DNA of 64,000 nucleotides from Anoplolepis gracilipes. Its lineage: Eukaryota > Arthropoda > Insecta > Hymenoptera > Formicidae. Location: NCBI RefSeq assembly GCF_047496725.1, contig NC_132973.1, positions 3,509,233-3,573,232 of the forward strand, given 5' to 3'. The translations under genes and the position numbers were made by a program. Positions 41,301 to 55,442 of this stretch are shown piece by piece; position 1 is the first letter of the stretch; every line of letters begins with the position of its first letter. The notes under the pieces were generated by a model, which was not told the DNA's origin, searched no databases, and worked only from the letters and a program-made list of their open reading frames with translations.

Positions 41301-43204
41301 TAATAATAAACTTTTAATAGGATTTTATATTGAGACTTCAGCAAATGCCTTGTTAAAATCATATTCAATAGTAGAAAAATTTTGTGTACAATCTAACGAA
41401 ATAATAAAATGGAATTTATTTAATGAACACGTTCACATATTTAGATACATATTTATATTTGATAGCATAGTGGAATGGCGTATTAATTGAAATAATACAA
41501 ACAGCTATTTTGAAGATATTATCATTGAAAGTAGAATCCAAAAGGAATAAATTTTATTTGATATTTTTCGCTGTTCCAACTTTCCAACGATAAACGGCAC
41601 GTGCAAACGCAACGCACGAAAGTTATATGCATGTTGACGCTCATCCACCGGATGGACAAATACTCGTCAAGCACCACTCAGTAACGCGGGGAGCTAATAA
41701 AAGGAGTCGCGCTGTTCTATTATCAAAGCTTTCTAAGGGTTCGCAGCTAACCGCTTGTCTGTAAATGGGCGCGCGACCCCGCCAAGCTTTTTTTATTACA
41801 TCGATATCTACAGATGATCAAAGATGAACAAGTTGACTTCATGCATATAATAAAGCTTATGGCAATAGCTCGCAAAATTATGCATTTCTTTCCCTACCCT
41901 TCCGATATTTACAAAATGCAATTGTCAAAACCATATCACTGAAGAACTAATCATTAATGAAATAATTAAGGCAATGACATTCATTTCTCTATGTATGACA
42001 GTATAAATATAATATTTTTTCAAGCGTCAGAGAACGATATTATTTAATTTTAATTATTTAATTAAATTCATTTACTAACATTACTAATCATAATTCAACA
42101 ATGATTTTCATGATATTCTGTCTGCAGTTTCTAATTTTACATAATTTATAATTTCTTTCATAAAATTAATAGTATATGTATATTTGAAAACTTGAATTTC
42201 ACTTTTATTTAACAAAGAGTATTTAATAATATCCTTTAAGCAATTATTCACTCTGCTCTGTATGCGCTATATTTATCATATATAATTTATTTATTTAATC
42301 AGTTTATTGTTAACTAAATTGGCTTCAAGACTATGAAGTCTAATACTTACGACGATACGTATACTTGACAGTTTACTCAAGTATAGCTAAAGAACTATAT
42401 GGAGCATATATTTGAAGTATGTACTCGGTAATATAGAAGGCTAATAGAAGAAGTCACGCAGTGCTATTGTTAGTGAACAATGCTGCAGATGGTTAAAATG
42501 ATTCTCATCTCTCTATGCTCGCTGTTGAATGCGAGTGCGCGAAACCACTTAATGCGTTTTTGTATACGTTATATTTCAGTGTGAATTGATAATAAACCAA
42601 AGTTTTATCGCAAAAAGCGTAGACCATATATAATATTTAGTTACTTACTCAACAACGATTCTGATATCAAAAAGTAAATATTTTAAGTGATAAAGTGTAA
42701 TCCATATGTGAATTATTAATAAGATATAAAATTGAAATAATATATATATTTCCAAGTATTCTACAAATTACACAACAGTGCTTAATAAAATCATGAGATT
42801 TTAATTTCAACTGCCTATATTTTCTTAGATGAACATAACTTTCTTAACAACAGCATTTTTAGAATATAAGCATTATTTTAAATCTTATTATTATTTTCTC
42901 TATATTAATATAGAAAATATTTAGTCTCATCACACCGTTTTATATAATAAAAAAATTGTTTCGTCAACATAAATATATGCAGATAATAAATATATCACAG
43001 TCTGTTTGCAAATTTGAATTATTATATAATAAAATATTTCAAGCAATTTTACATATCGCTAAGCAACATGCATAAAAGCATAGACATGCAGAAAAATACC
43101 ATTAACCTTAACAATACCAAGATATTTTCATATGCTACAATTGTCAAAATTTATATACTATGCATTTAATTAAATACATAAAATTATATTTTATATATTA
43201 CATG

Positions 43205-43209
<5 letters not shown>

Positions 43210-43249
<40 letters not shown>
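43210..43249. repeat. (TA)n microsatellite
   Basis: A pure TA array of about 40 bp, the longest TA run in the window. Confidence 0.97.
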
Positions 43250-43254
<5 letters not shown>

Positions 43255-44315
43255 GATAAAATAATTTTTTTCCAACATTGAATTAAATTTTTTCATTTCT
43301 AGTATTTCTCAAAAAAAGAGAGAATAAAAGTTTTTTAATAATAATAATAAATGGTCATAACATCACCTCTTGGTAATGATAAAGTTGAAATTTTATTTTG
43401 CGTACTTACGTTCAGTAGATATTTTATTCCCTCTCATGCTGCGATATAAATAAAATAATCTGTAGAAATTCAACCTTTAAATTCCCTCGCAGTGTTTTGA
43501 TATCTATAACAATCCAAATCACCAATAATTTTAATAAGAATATTAACATATGCAAATATATCTAAATTATAATATACACAAATTACTTACAAACTTTTTC
43601 TCTGGAGTTGTCAGTGATAACGACAATACACTTTGTTGTATAACTTTATAGTTTCAAACTTTTAAAGCTCCCAGTCTGTAACAATAATTAATATTCGCAT
43701 TTATTGGACAAGAAAATATTATAATTCTTATATCGTTATATTCATAATAATTAAAGAGTTCTAAGTAATATAATAATGTATTATAAAATAATATAACCAA
43801 ATTTCAAAATTATATAATTAATAAATTTGCCTACACATATGTAGGAATACTATATATATTTGTATACTGTGTACATATTTATTGTTACATTTTATTATTC
43901 AATTTATACGGTTAATTTGGTCACAACAGATGAAGACATTTTAAGGTTATCTAAATCCCTATTCCCTCTTATGTTTCTGTAAAGATAACATGAATTTTTT
44001 GTAAATAAAATATATTATTAAACAAACCTTAAATCAAATCAAAGTTCTTCAATTAAATTGATGCAATCTAGCATCACATTCGGATCATAAATTGCGTATT
44101 CATAAAACACACATTACTCGTTAATTTTGTGATTCAGCGAGATATAATATCAAACGTGGATAATTAGCATCGCTCAAACTAATACATATAACTTATAATT
44201 ATGTAAAATAATTCATCGTTTCCAAACAAATCGTATCAGACGATACCGAAGAACGCGCGAATCGCGTATATGTGGCTGGATGTGGCGTATAATACATATC
44301 GTCCCACTACTTAAG

Positions 44316-44373
44316 ATGGCGACAGCGAGGCATCACGTGGCATCACGACGTCATAGCACGTCATGATCACGTG
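44316..44373. promoter_or_regulatory. E-box / CRE / YY1-like motif cluster
   Basis: In 60 bp there is AAGATGGCGACA (YY1/pho-like, from 44,314), a CACGTG E-box at 44,334, a GACGTCA CRE-like core at 44,347, a CACGTCA at 44,357 and a second CACGTG at 44,368 in an ATCACGTGAC context. The unit GGCATCACG is also tandemly repeated. This density is typical of an active promoter or enhancer, but no gene starting here was found. A 16-codon frame begins at the ATG of the YY1-like motif and is probably incidental. Confidence 0.45.
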
Positions 44374-45728
44374 ACTGTTCAAAAGTAGATATTAATACAT
44401 TTCGCGCTCGTTTGCAATTTTACCGTTTTATGATAGAAAGAGAGAGAGAGAGAAAGAATATTAATGCAATAATACTAGATACCCACAGCCTTGAAAAATG
44501 ATTGACATATAACTAATTAGCATGAAATATACATACTATTGGCGATAATTATGCTCCAATCGCATTTTCGTTGCATCTCGACGAAAGAATAACGAGATGA
44601 AATAGGTGAAACGATTCATCCCAGGCACTCGGTAATGGCTCGTAGATACCGAAATCACGATATTAGCGTAAAATAATTATTGTGCGCGATACTTGTATGA
44701 CAGTGAACGACTGATACTTTACGAGAGTATATTCGCGACACTTTTTTATACATGAGATTTATTTTTATGAAGTAACAAGCCTGAAAAATACGGAGCGGCT
44801 CGTAGACGACTCCGCGAGCTGTCGCGACGCGATTGTAACTGACATGAGATGTATGGTTCGAGAGGCGACGCCGCGAATTTTGAAAAATCAGAACAATAAA
44901 ACCAATCACAGCACAGCATTTAAACTTATCCTTTTATAGTTTCTACACTTATTATGAAACGAGTATACATTTAGAGAAGATAAAAAGAAAAGAATATAAT
45001 ATAATTATGGAAAAATGCAACAAAAATGAATAGATCTATTATTTAACACGAGTGTAAAATTCGAAATATTTTAGCGATTATTAAAATATTATGTATTAAT
45101 TCGCAAGCTATGATCGATTCGTAATTGCTATTATTTTATCATGCAATTATTGAAATTGATGAATATAAGTTTAAATCTCTATATAAATTTTAAGTATGTA
45201 ATTAAAAAATATTAGAATGTAGATGACAGATGCGTTTATGTGTGTTTCAAGGATATATTAAAAATAAAAAAGTCTTATATATTGAGAGACATATATTGAA
45301 TATACATGTTGATGGATATTTTTTTGTGTTGACAGTTTCATTAAGAATAAAACTTTATTATGTAAAATATAATATTTAAAAAAAATATAAACAGGAATAT
45401 ATATAGATATATATATATATATTGTCGTCATTGAAATTTATCAGTCGTTTCGTATTGCATGTATATCTCCATTCTTTGAAGTTATTATACCTATGTACAA
45501 TAACGCATTATACATATGCGAGTTTTGCACAATAATTGAAAAATGTTTCTTACATCAGACTAAAATAGTAGATAAGTTGAACGCAATACATAGCGTATAA
45601 AGTAGAATTTGACAGAGTATAGTGCTATATGAGATAACATGGTAAAAAATTCATGCAATATTGAAATTGAGATATTCTTCAAAATTTCAGTTTCGTCAAC
45701 ATATATTCATATAGATATATTGAATATA

Positions 45729-45734
45729 TTTATT
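45729..45734 (-). terminator. candidate polyadenylation signal of sorbitol dehydrogenase
   Basis: The minus strand reads AATAAA about 170 nt beyond the sorbitol dehydrogenase stop codon. It is the nearest canonical signal; a second lies at 45,354-45,359. Which one is used cannot be told from sequence. Confidence 0.4.
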
Positions 45735-45901
45735 TAATTTTTTTTCATATTATGTTTGCATATAAGCTATAACATACTACATAAGAATACATAAGAATAA
45801 AATTCAGATTAACATGTTATTAAAATTCTTTCTTAACATTTTTTACAAGACGCCATAATTATATTTGAAATGCTAATATCCAAAATCTTGCTATGATCCA
45901 T

Positions 45902-47233
45902 TTACTTACAGTGAATCATAACTTTAATAGCACCGTCTGCTCCTGTTCTACTAGTCTCGAACGCTTGTTTGGTCTCCTCTAGTTTGTAACGGTGAGTGAT
46001 CAATGGCTTTACGTTTACCTTGCCAGACGCGACAAGATTCAATGCGTCATTATAGCTATGAATCGAAAAAATCACTTAGAAAAAGTTTTATTAAACATAT
46101 TATATATATCAAAGTTTAAATATATATCAAAGTTTTGTTAAATATAATATTAAGTTAATTCTGAATGTCTCTCTAAAGAGTAAATAATTATAATTAAAAA
46201 AAAAAAAATATATATGTATATATATATGTCTTAACTATTATTTTTTCAAAAAAGCAGTTATTTATGGTAATAATTAATTTGATCTGAGACAATTTTCTGT
46301 GTTCTCAATTTAATTGGGTACAAGGTCTCAAAATGTCATTTATATTTAATATGTAACTCTATTTAATACATCATTATATTTAAAATGTCATTATATTTTA
46401 ATATTAATGGAAACTTACTCTTACCTATTTGCATACCGGAAAACACCTCTGATGTCGACTTCATTGCATAAGGCACTTAATAATGGAACTTGTACTTCTG
46501 GAGCACCCATTCCCACTAGTACCGCAACTCCACCAGGTTTTGTTACCTATATTATAATATATAATATATAATATAATATATATATATCAATATATATATA
46601 TATATATACATTATAGAGAGATCTATATTTTGAAACTTACAAGCATCGATAAGCGTATCGAAGCTTGTGCACCGGACGCTTCTATTGTTCTGTTAGGTGC
46701 ATCACCAAAAATTGCATGAATGTCAGCTACTACATCCTTTTCTGATTTATCCTTTTGCAACAGATATGTGGCGTCGGCGCCGAGTTTCTTCGCCATCGCC
46801 AGTCTACTTTCTATAAGATCTATAAATATAAATCATGCCTATATTTACATGTCATTTACACTTTCTATAAAATTACATATTACATAGAAATCATTGAAAG
46901 AGAACTTATATACTACTTGTAAAATGTATTGTATTATCTATACAAAAGATTATCTATACTAGTATTATCTATACAAAAGAAATATATGTATTAGAAAAAA
47001 GATAGTATTTTGAAGAGACACTATTCTATGCTTTTTACACAATTCAAATAGAAAAATGACTACTACATGATACACACCACATTGTGACTATGTGATCTCA
47101 ACAATGCATGTTCTTATTTCACAGTTAGTATTTGTCATGCTAAGTGATCTCGACAATTTATCTCGCAATCGATTGCAACATAGTTACACAATCTCCATAT
47201 TTCAAATATAATGTGAATATCTCTTTCTCTCTT

Positions 47234-47284
<51 letters not shown>

Positions 47285-50200
47285 ATCGATATAATTACGT
47301 AATTTGATGAATCTTTTACCATTTGTAAATTCCGATTACAAAACGATTTATCAAATACATTCTCAAAATAATTTCTTTATCACTACGATAATGTAATCAC
47401 TACAAGTATTTTCCTCCAACGACATTTTGTAGCTCGTTTAATTTTCCATAAACTGATATAAAAACATTAATATGACGAATATATATTATTTTATAATAAT
47501 AATAAAATAATTTAATAAAAAAAGAAATTTTTAAGAACGTGGCGTGCTTTATTTCATTATTCTTATTATTTTTACTGTAAAAAAATTAACAAAAAATTTA
47601 CTTGTCAATCTTACGCTTCTTTCAATTGTTTGCAGACTATTTAAATAAAAGTAATGTATACATATTAAATAAATAAAATAAAGAATTATCTAAACTTTCT
47701 ACACTTTTCTCTTCCGTCTAAGATGTTATCTTTTAACCACATACCCGTGATAACTACTTTGTTTGCGCCCATAGCTTTAGCTACCAATAATGACACCAAG
47801 CCAATCGGGCCAGCTCCCAGGATTAATACTGTAGAATCGATGCCGATTCCACCACGTTTGCAAGCAAATACTGCCACATTCAACGGCTCTAAAAGCGCTC
47901 CTTCCTCTAAACTCACGTGATCAGGCAATCTGTTACATAATTAATTTTTCTTAATTTACAAAATTATTTCTTTTCATTAAATTATACATATTATATTGAA
48001 TAAAATTATATATAAGCATTGTACTTATGTTTGCTTATTATTATTTTACAACTAAAATTTATATGAACAAAATATGTAGGGTGTTCCAAGTTTCTTATGC
48101 CAACTGCGCTAATACGTTTTACAAGTAGAAATAAGAAGAAAAATGTTATATAGACTTATAAATGCTTTATTAAAAAGTTATAACAAAAATTAAATGAAAT
48201 GATAATAGACTTTATTATTAATATGATACTGCATTTATCGTATGAGTAAACACAAATCTTGTAAACAGATTAGATTGGTGTTGTGTTTACTACTTGATAA
48301 CATCGAAGGTAATCATTCTATTATTATTAATATTGATACTTGTAATCAGTAAGTTGTACAACTCACATTTATATGTAGATTTTCATCTACGGTTATTGTA
48401 ATGAAAATATTGTATTAATCGTATTAATAATAAGAATAGGCGTTATCATACTAGCCCAGTTCGGCAGAAAAAAACTTGGAACACCTATATATAATTAGCT
48501 AAACTCACTTGAAGCAGAAATCAGCTGCGTGCTTGTAGAAACGTCTCAAGGCACCATCCACAGGCGGAGTCGCGCAAAACACTACGTCCTGGCATAGATT
48601 ATAACGTCCCTCCTTGCAAAAATTGCACTTCCTACAGGGAATGCCGGGTTCAACGGCAACGCGGTCGCCAATCTGTACAAGAAATGAAGAATATCCATAA
48701 GAGTATATTTTATTATATTTTATTATACATGAAAATAACACAAAACACACATAATTCTTCGATAATAGCGCGCTCAATCTGGTAAAAATATAACTATAAG
48801 TAAATGTATATATTATATATGCAACATAAGTGATATACGTACCTTCAAATTCTTAACATTTTTCCCAAGTTTGGCAACAGTACCAGAAGACTCATGACCG
48901 ATGATCATGGGTTTTTTCACGATAAAATCGCCAATCCTTCCATTAACGAGATAATGGACATCTGATCCGCAAATTCCTACGCATCCCATTTCCAAAAGCA
49001 CCTCTGCAAAAAATAATATTTTCTATATCTTGCTAGTAATCTATTTTTTATTATCCCTGTCAATATTTTATTCATCATATTCTCGATTATTATATTAGAT
49101 CAATTTTTCAAATTTTATCATAGTGGAGTAATTTGTTTTTATTACTTTCATTATTACTTTAGTTTTGTTATTATTTTATTTCTCTAATTTTTAAACTAAA
49201 ATTGTTTCCCAATCTATTAAAAAACAATTCATTGTTTTTCTTATCAATTCTCTAGTATCACGATGTAGTTAACTCTTATTCTAGGTCAATGTTTTATATA
49301 GCTCTTTTCGTTTTTTTCATAATTTTACAGTAACTTCTTTTATTTATCTAAAAAAAAACGAGTAAAAATAGAAGATAAAGTATCTTTTCAATTAAAATGT
49401 GAAATCTAAATATACTTGTAAATTATTCAACAGTAGCAACTTTAAGAAGAAATTATCTCTTATCACGTTCTTTAGATGTATGTATATATATCTAGAGTGT
49501 TAGATATTACTTTGAGCATCATCGCACATGTTAATAGCACTCAATGTAAATTGATTCATAAAAGATGTTATGCAACGCTCAAATAAGTGGCTCTTCTTTC
49601 GCATATTAAACAAACATAAAAATGGGTTTTCACGCTCGAGCAAAACTTTTTAAAAAGAATATAATATTGCTAGCACAATGCAAACACAATGATTAATTTA
49701 TATGGTTTGTGAAAATAATATTGTTAAAGTCAATTACATTCTTTACTTTTCTTATCATTAAGTGTATATTTAAAATTTGTTTATAATATTTATTCTATTG
49801 TGATATAATGTTAAGAAAGATAACAATAATAAATAAAAAAGTGATATTTCTTACCATCATCGTCTGGTTCTTCGATACTCGTGTTCTCCTAGAAGAAGAA
49901 AGATTAATCAATATTTAACCCATTAGACTTAATCGAAGAATTTTTATAATGATAAAGAAAGATTATCTTATTCATTATCTTATATACATTTTACAAAAAA
50001 TTATATAAAATGTGCAGAGATACAGGTGCAGAAATATCATCAACTTTAATCTTCAAGAAATGGTTTCAAGTTCGCCTATTCTTTATTTTTTTATTGAAAA
50101 CTGAAAAAATTGTTTTAATATGATAAAGAGATTCTTTTATTTAATGCAAATGTTCGAATGCAAATTTAAAGATCAATAAATTACGTGCTAAGTGCAATCA

Positions 50201-51853
50201 ATTTACAAAGCGGCTGCATTCTCTTGTATTAAGAGTCAACGCGTATCGCAAAAATGATAACTTCAAACGTTAACAAATCCGCACATTTACGATAATCTCA
50301 ATAAGACTATCCATCATATTCATTACCTTATATTCGTATTTCGTGTGTTAGAAATATATAAATAAAATTATCTATAGCTTTCCTGTTTTTTTACAAAAAA
50401 CAAGTATAATTATATACGCGATGCTACGTTATTTTTATTTAAAAGATCAGTAAGTACAGAAGAATTGTTAGAAATTTATTTTGTAAAATTATGAATCTAT
50501 TTGTGATATTCGAGATTTCCTCCCTTTCAAAAAAATAACTAATTATTTTACTACATTAATTATTCTGTATATATTATTAATATAAAAAATAACTTTATAT
50601 TTTACAATATATCTTAAGCAATATTAACGTCAATTTATAAACTAAAATTGACGTAAATAGAACTAAAATCAAGTAAACAATTGTAATCTCTTTCTCTCTC
50701 TCTCTCTCTCCCTCTCTGTCTGTCTGTTTGTCTCTGTCTCTCTTTCTCGGTCGGAAAAGTATTATTATTATTATTATAACGTTTATTTAACTGATGTGAT
50801 ACATAATCAAAACAAACATCACCTTTATTTTTTTCGAAATATGTAGAGATCTATTCTTTCTAGCTATATTATTTTACACTCTCTGTATTCAAAATAAACA
50901 TATATTCGAGCAGTGAAAACAAATATAAGAAAATCTAAAAAAATATATAAAAGCAAATAAAGTCAAATTTATAAACTATAAATAGACGCGAAATTTAATA
51001 AAATGTTAAAATATAAAATATTATAAATTTATGAAATTATTAAAGATATAAAACTAGATTATGAATATACGCGAATAAATTATAAGGCATAAGTAGAAAT
51101 AAAAACAAATGTCGTAAAATACAAAAATCGTGAAAAACAAAAAAGAGAGAGACAAGAAACGCAATTAAAAATATAAAAGAAAATAAATGTTATAAATTTT
51201 TTTTAGATAAGCGTTATAAATACTACGAAAATCACAAATTTAATAGGATAATATTTTAAAATAAAAATTATATTATTATATTATAATATTATATCTCCGA
51301 TATTATGCAAAAATTATAATTGCCCTGCAATTAATTATATGAAATAAAAATAGTTATCATTTTTCAAGCTATTAATAAAACAATGTATTAATAATGTTTT
51401 GACGTGGCATTTACGCTATTTTTTTCATCGTCCTTCATAACCCGGAAAAAAAAGTTGGTCATATATGGATTTTGTCAATATCTGATCATGTCTTACAAAG
51501 TATAGTCATACATAATATTATATGATAATTAAATAAAGTCATATGATATCATATATGATTTTATTTAATTATCATATTATTATATATAACTATATTTGGC
51601 AAGATGTGCTCAGATATTGACAAAATCCATATATGGCCAATTTTATATGGACTTTTTTTTCCCGGGAAGTTATAATAAAATATTAGATTAACGAAAATTG
51701 CAAGCTTAATCAAAAGATCATAAGAATGATGCACTCGATTCAAGCACGAGCAGGCGCAGTAGTGCAAGCTTATCATCTGCATTTGCATGAAATACTAACC
51801 AGGCGCAAATCGTTGATGCCATACAATACAGCACTGAGATTGTTCTGAGGCAT
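45902..51853 (-). CDS. Sodh: sorbitol dehydrogenase (polyol dehydrogenase), 8 coding exons, 350 aa
   Basis: Zinc-dependent medium-chain dehydrogenase that oxidises sorbitol to fructose with NAD+ in the cytosol (polyol pathway). Exons, in transcript order: 51853-51800, 49888-49855, 49003-48843, 48672-48509, 47929-47745, 46819-46641, 46546-46425, 46055-45902; all introns are GT-AG and phases agree. Visible: GICGSDVHY with catalytic-zinc Cys41, GHE (His66, Glu67), Glu152 in LLEPL, Rossmann loop GAGPIG at 176-181 and Asp200, which favours NAD over NADP. Cys96, 99, 102 and 110 form the structural-zinc lobe that mammalian SORD has lost. Start chosen because MPQNNLSAV aligns with the family N terminus. 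Length fits the usual 350-360 aa. The stop codon overlaps a perfect donor-like GTAAGT, so an alternative 3' exon is possible. Introns 1 and 4 carry inverted-repeat elements. A TATA-like box lies ~135 bp upstream. Family assignment is firm; substrate range among polyols is inferred. Confidence 0.94.
46931..46980. repeat. 19-bp direct repeat, 31-bp period (intronic)
   Basis: GTATTATCTATACAAAAGA occurs exactly at 46,931 and again at 46,962, in intron 5 of sorbitol dehydrogenase. Confidence 0.85.
47236..47283. repeat. (CT)n microsatellite (intronic)
   Basis: A pure CT array of about 48 bp in intron 5 of sorbitol dehydrogenase; on the transcribed strand it is (GA)n. Confidence 0.97.
48079..48485. 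mobile_element. non-autonomous inverted-repeat element (MITE) in intron 4 of sorbitol dehydrogenase
   Basis: The left end reads GGGTGTTCCAAGTTT and the right end reads its near-exact reverse complement (AAACTTGGAACACC), each flanked by TA (48,077 and 48,486). Similarity continues inward for about 25 more bases (GCC-AACTG-GCTA pattern) with mismatches. The ~407-bp interior is AT-rich with no open frame, so it cannot encode a transposase. TA target and end type suggest a Tc1/mariner-related family; that assignment is inference. Confidence 0.75.
50627..50654. other. 10-bp perfect hairpin (intronic)
   Basis: ACGTCAATTT (50,627-50,636) pairs with AAATTGACGT (50,645-50,654) across an 8-base loop, in intron 1 of sorbitol dehydrogenase. 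Confidence 0.6.
50687..50748. repeat. degenerate (CT)n/(GTCT)n array (intronic)
   Basis: An interrupted CT array with CTGT/TCTG variants, about 60 bp, in intron 1 of sorbitol dehydrogenase. Confidence 0.85.
51438..51672. mobile_element. palindromic inverted-repeat element (MITE-like) in intron 1 of sorbitol dehydrogenase
   Basis: Two arms of about 100 bp are imperfect reverse complements. The outer ends are CCCGGAAAAAAAAGT on the left and ACTTTTTTTTCCCGGG on the right; both arms share ATATATGGATTTTGTCAATA and GATAATTAAATAAA. The right arm has a ~10-bp insertion relative to the left. The arms differ at roughly one base in eight by eye, so it is older than the element at 62,681. No open frame. 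The target-site duplication is unclear, so the ends are approximate. Confidence 0.7.
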
Positions 51854-53414
51854 GGTTTGGAGATTTAATAAGAAAAGATACTGCAACGAGATGCGATCCG
51901 CTTGTCGTTGAAGAAATTCACACTTAAGGATAAGCACAGGACGGGCGAAACCAAGAAACTCAACGTTCACGAGAGAATCGCTGCTATATATACACGCGTC
52001 GCAGTTGTACGTATATATACTTTGCTATCACCAGTCTTATTATCGTCCGCTAGACTTTATTCCACCACTACCAGCAGCGAGTATTCTTTCGATGGGCGCG
52101 AATTTATTGAACTCTTCGAGTTTTTCATATTTCGCAATTACACCATTGGCGTTGTGTCGCGGAGATACACTATTTTGTTGGAACTAATAAATCGATCCGC
52201 GCACCGTATATTCCAATCTTGCTTTTCCTTCCAGCTGTCAATGAGCCTTATGTCCTCGCAGTCACGTGTGGCGTTGTACATTTGTAAAGTAACGTGATGT
52301 AATATACCATAAGATATATAACACAATCTATAGATTATACTTTCATTTATACATTGATTAAACTGCTGATTAAATTGTTGCTTCTTGTAGTAGAATTAAT
52401 AACATTTAAAGTTTCTTTGGGAATTTTAGAAATCTTATAAATATGTATATATGTTTATCTTCATCTAGTGCATGACTTGTATATATATCTAGAAAAAAGA
52501 TATATTTTTTAAAACTATAGCAATTGATTCGACGTGAAAAGAAAGAATTTTGTTAAATTCTAGATGGAAGAGAGTAAAGGAAGAAATAAAAAAAATTCAG
52601 CTATAAAATACGTCCTACAAATATCACATATCAGAAAAACATTGTAATGTAACATATGTTAAAATATAAGAATTTCACTTTTGGGTCCAAGAATAGAGTT
52701 TTTGTTTAATATATGAGAAAAATCTTTTTAAAATATCTATGTTTAATTTAGCTCACAAACTATCCGATCTTAAAATAATTTTCAAATTAATATTCATATT
52801 GACAATATTGTACTCAAGGTGAAACTGTTTATTAATAATGTATAAATCTTATGTACGTTAATTTTCAAGTCGGATTTAATAGAAGGCGAATCATAATATC
52901 ATTTTGTTGTATTGAAACTAATATATTCTGTAATTATGTACTAGTCATGTCATATTATTAAGAATATTATTAATATGCATGAATGAATAATATATTAATT
53001 ATGTATAATTGGAACAAATAACGGATTGAGTATTTCTGAGACGACTACGTTTTATATAGAATTATTGTCTTTCTACAAGGAGAAAAATATTCAACATTAA
53101 CATTATGAACGTTTCTACAGTTATCTCAAATATGTTTACTATCTTATCTAATCAAAATTAAATGCACGCATGTAGTTTTTAAATAAAACTTGAGAAAAAC
53201 AAGAAACATGTTTGTGTTGTGTAATTATGTAACGTATTAGCGTAACGCACATACAGCACATATAAGATAACAATATGATAGCAATAGGTATAGTGGGAGT
53301 GTAACATGTGGAAAAATCCATTTATATTCGCAAATATGTATTTATATCAAATTATTAACAAAATATCTTTTTAATTAGAGTTAAATGACTTACATACAAT
53401 ATATGACCAGTGTT
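51854..53414. other. spacer between sorbitol dehydrogenase and RIOK2
   Basis: The part next to 51,854-52,300 is GC-richer and contains the presumed 5' UTR and promoter of sorbitol dehydrogenase. The remainder is AT-rich and shows no gene. The end near 53,370-53,414 is probably the RIOK2 3' UTR; an ATTAAA-type signal on the minus strand lies at 53,370-53,375, about 40 nt past the RIOK2 stop. Confidence 0.6.
51985..51992 (-). promoter_or_regulatory. TATA-like box of sorbitol dehydrogenase
   Basis: TATATATA lies about 135 bp upstream of the sorbitol dehydrogenase ATG, in a GTGTATATATAGC context on the coding strand. That would place transcription start near 51,955 and give a 5' UTR of about 100 nt. 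A second TATATATA-like run lies about 25 bp further upstream. Inferred from position only. Confidence 0.4.

Positions 53415-55442
<2,028 letters not shown>

Larger units (their letters stand above)
36160..41570. other. gene desert, block 8 (no gene seen)
   Basis: No coding exon supported. CpG-rich blocks lie at about 36,160-36,640, 37,120-37,280, 37,850-38,230, 39,480-39,720 and 40,180-40,820. The 207-codon minus-strand frame at 40,061-40,684 overlaps plus-strand frames and shows no family motif. A degenerate 27-bp tandem repeat (36,860), a (CATA)n array (37,589), a (TA)n array (38,345) and a group of homeodomain-type cores (37,890-38,070) are present. Confidence 0.6.
41570..45901. other. gene desert, block 9, up to the sorbitol dehydrogenase 3' end
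   Basis: No coding exon supported. CpG-rich sequence is limited to about 41,570-41,800 and 44,220-44,880, with a weak patch at 42,400-42,580; the rest is AT-rich. A (TA)n array lies at 43,210 and a short GA run at 44,438. The 44,220-44,400 part has promoter-like motifs, listed separately. The last ~170 bases before 45,902 are probably the 3' UTR of the minus-strand sorbitol dehydrogenase gene. Confidence 0.55.

Noticed and set aside
663..47283. Regularly repeated short units resembling a repeat array system
   Set aside because: They are simple dinucleotide microsatellites without spacers; not CRISPR-like, and the genome is eukaryotic.
51902..52297. 131-codon plus-strand frame upstream of sorbitol dehydrogenase
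   Set aside because: It is antisense to the sorbitol dehydrogenase first exon and promoter and shows no protein family features.
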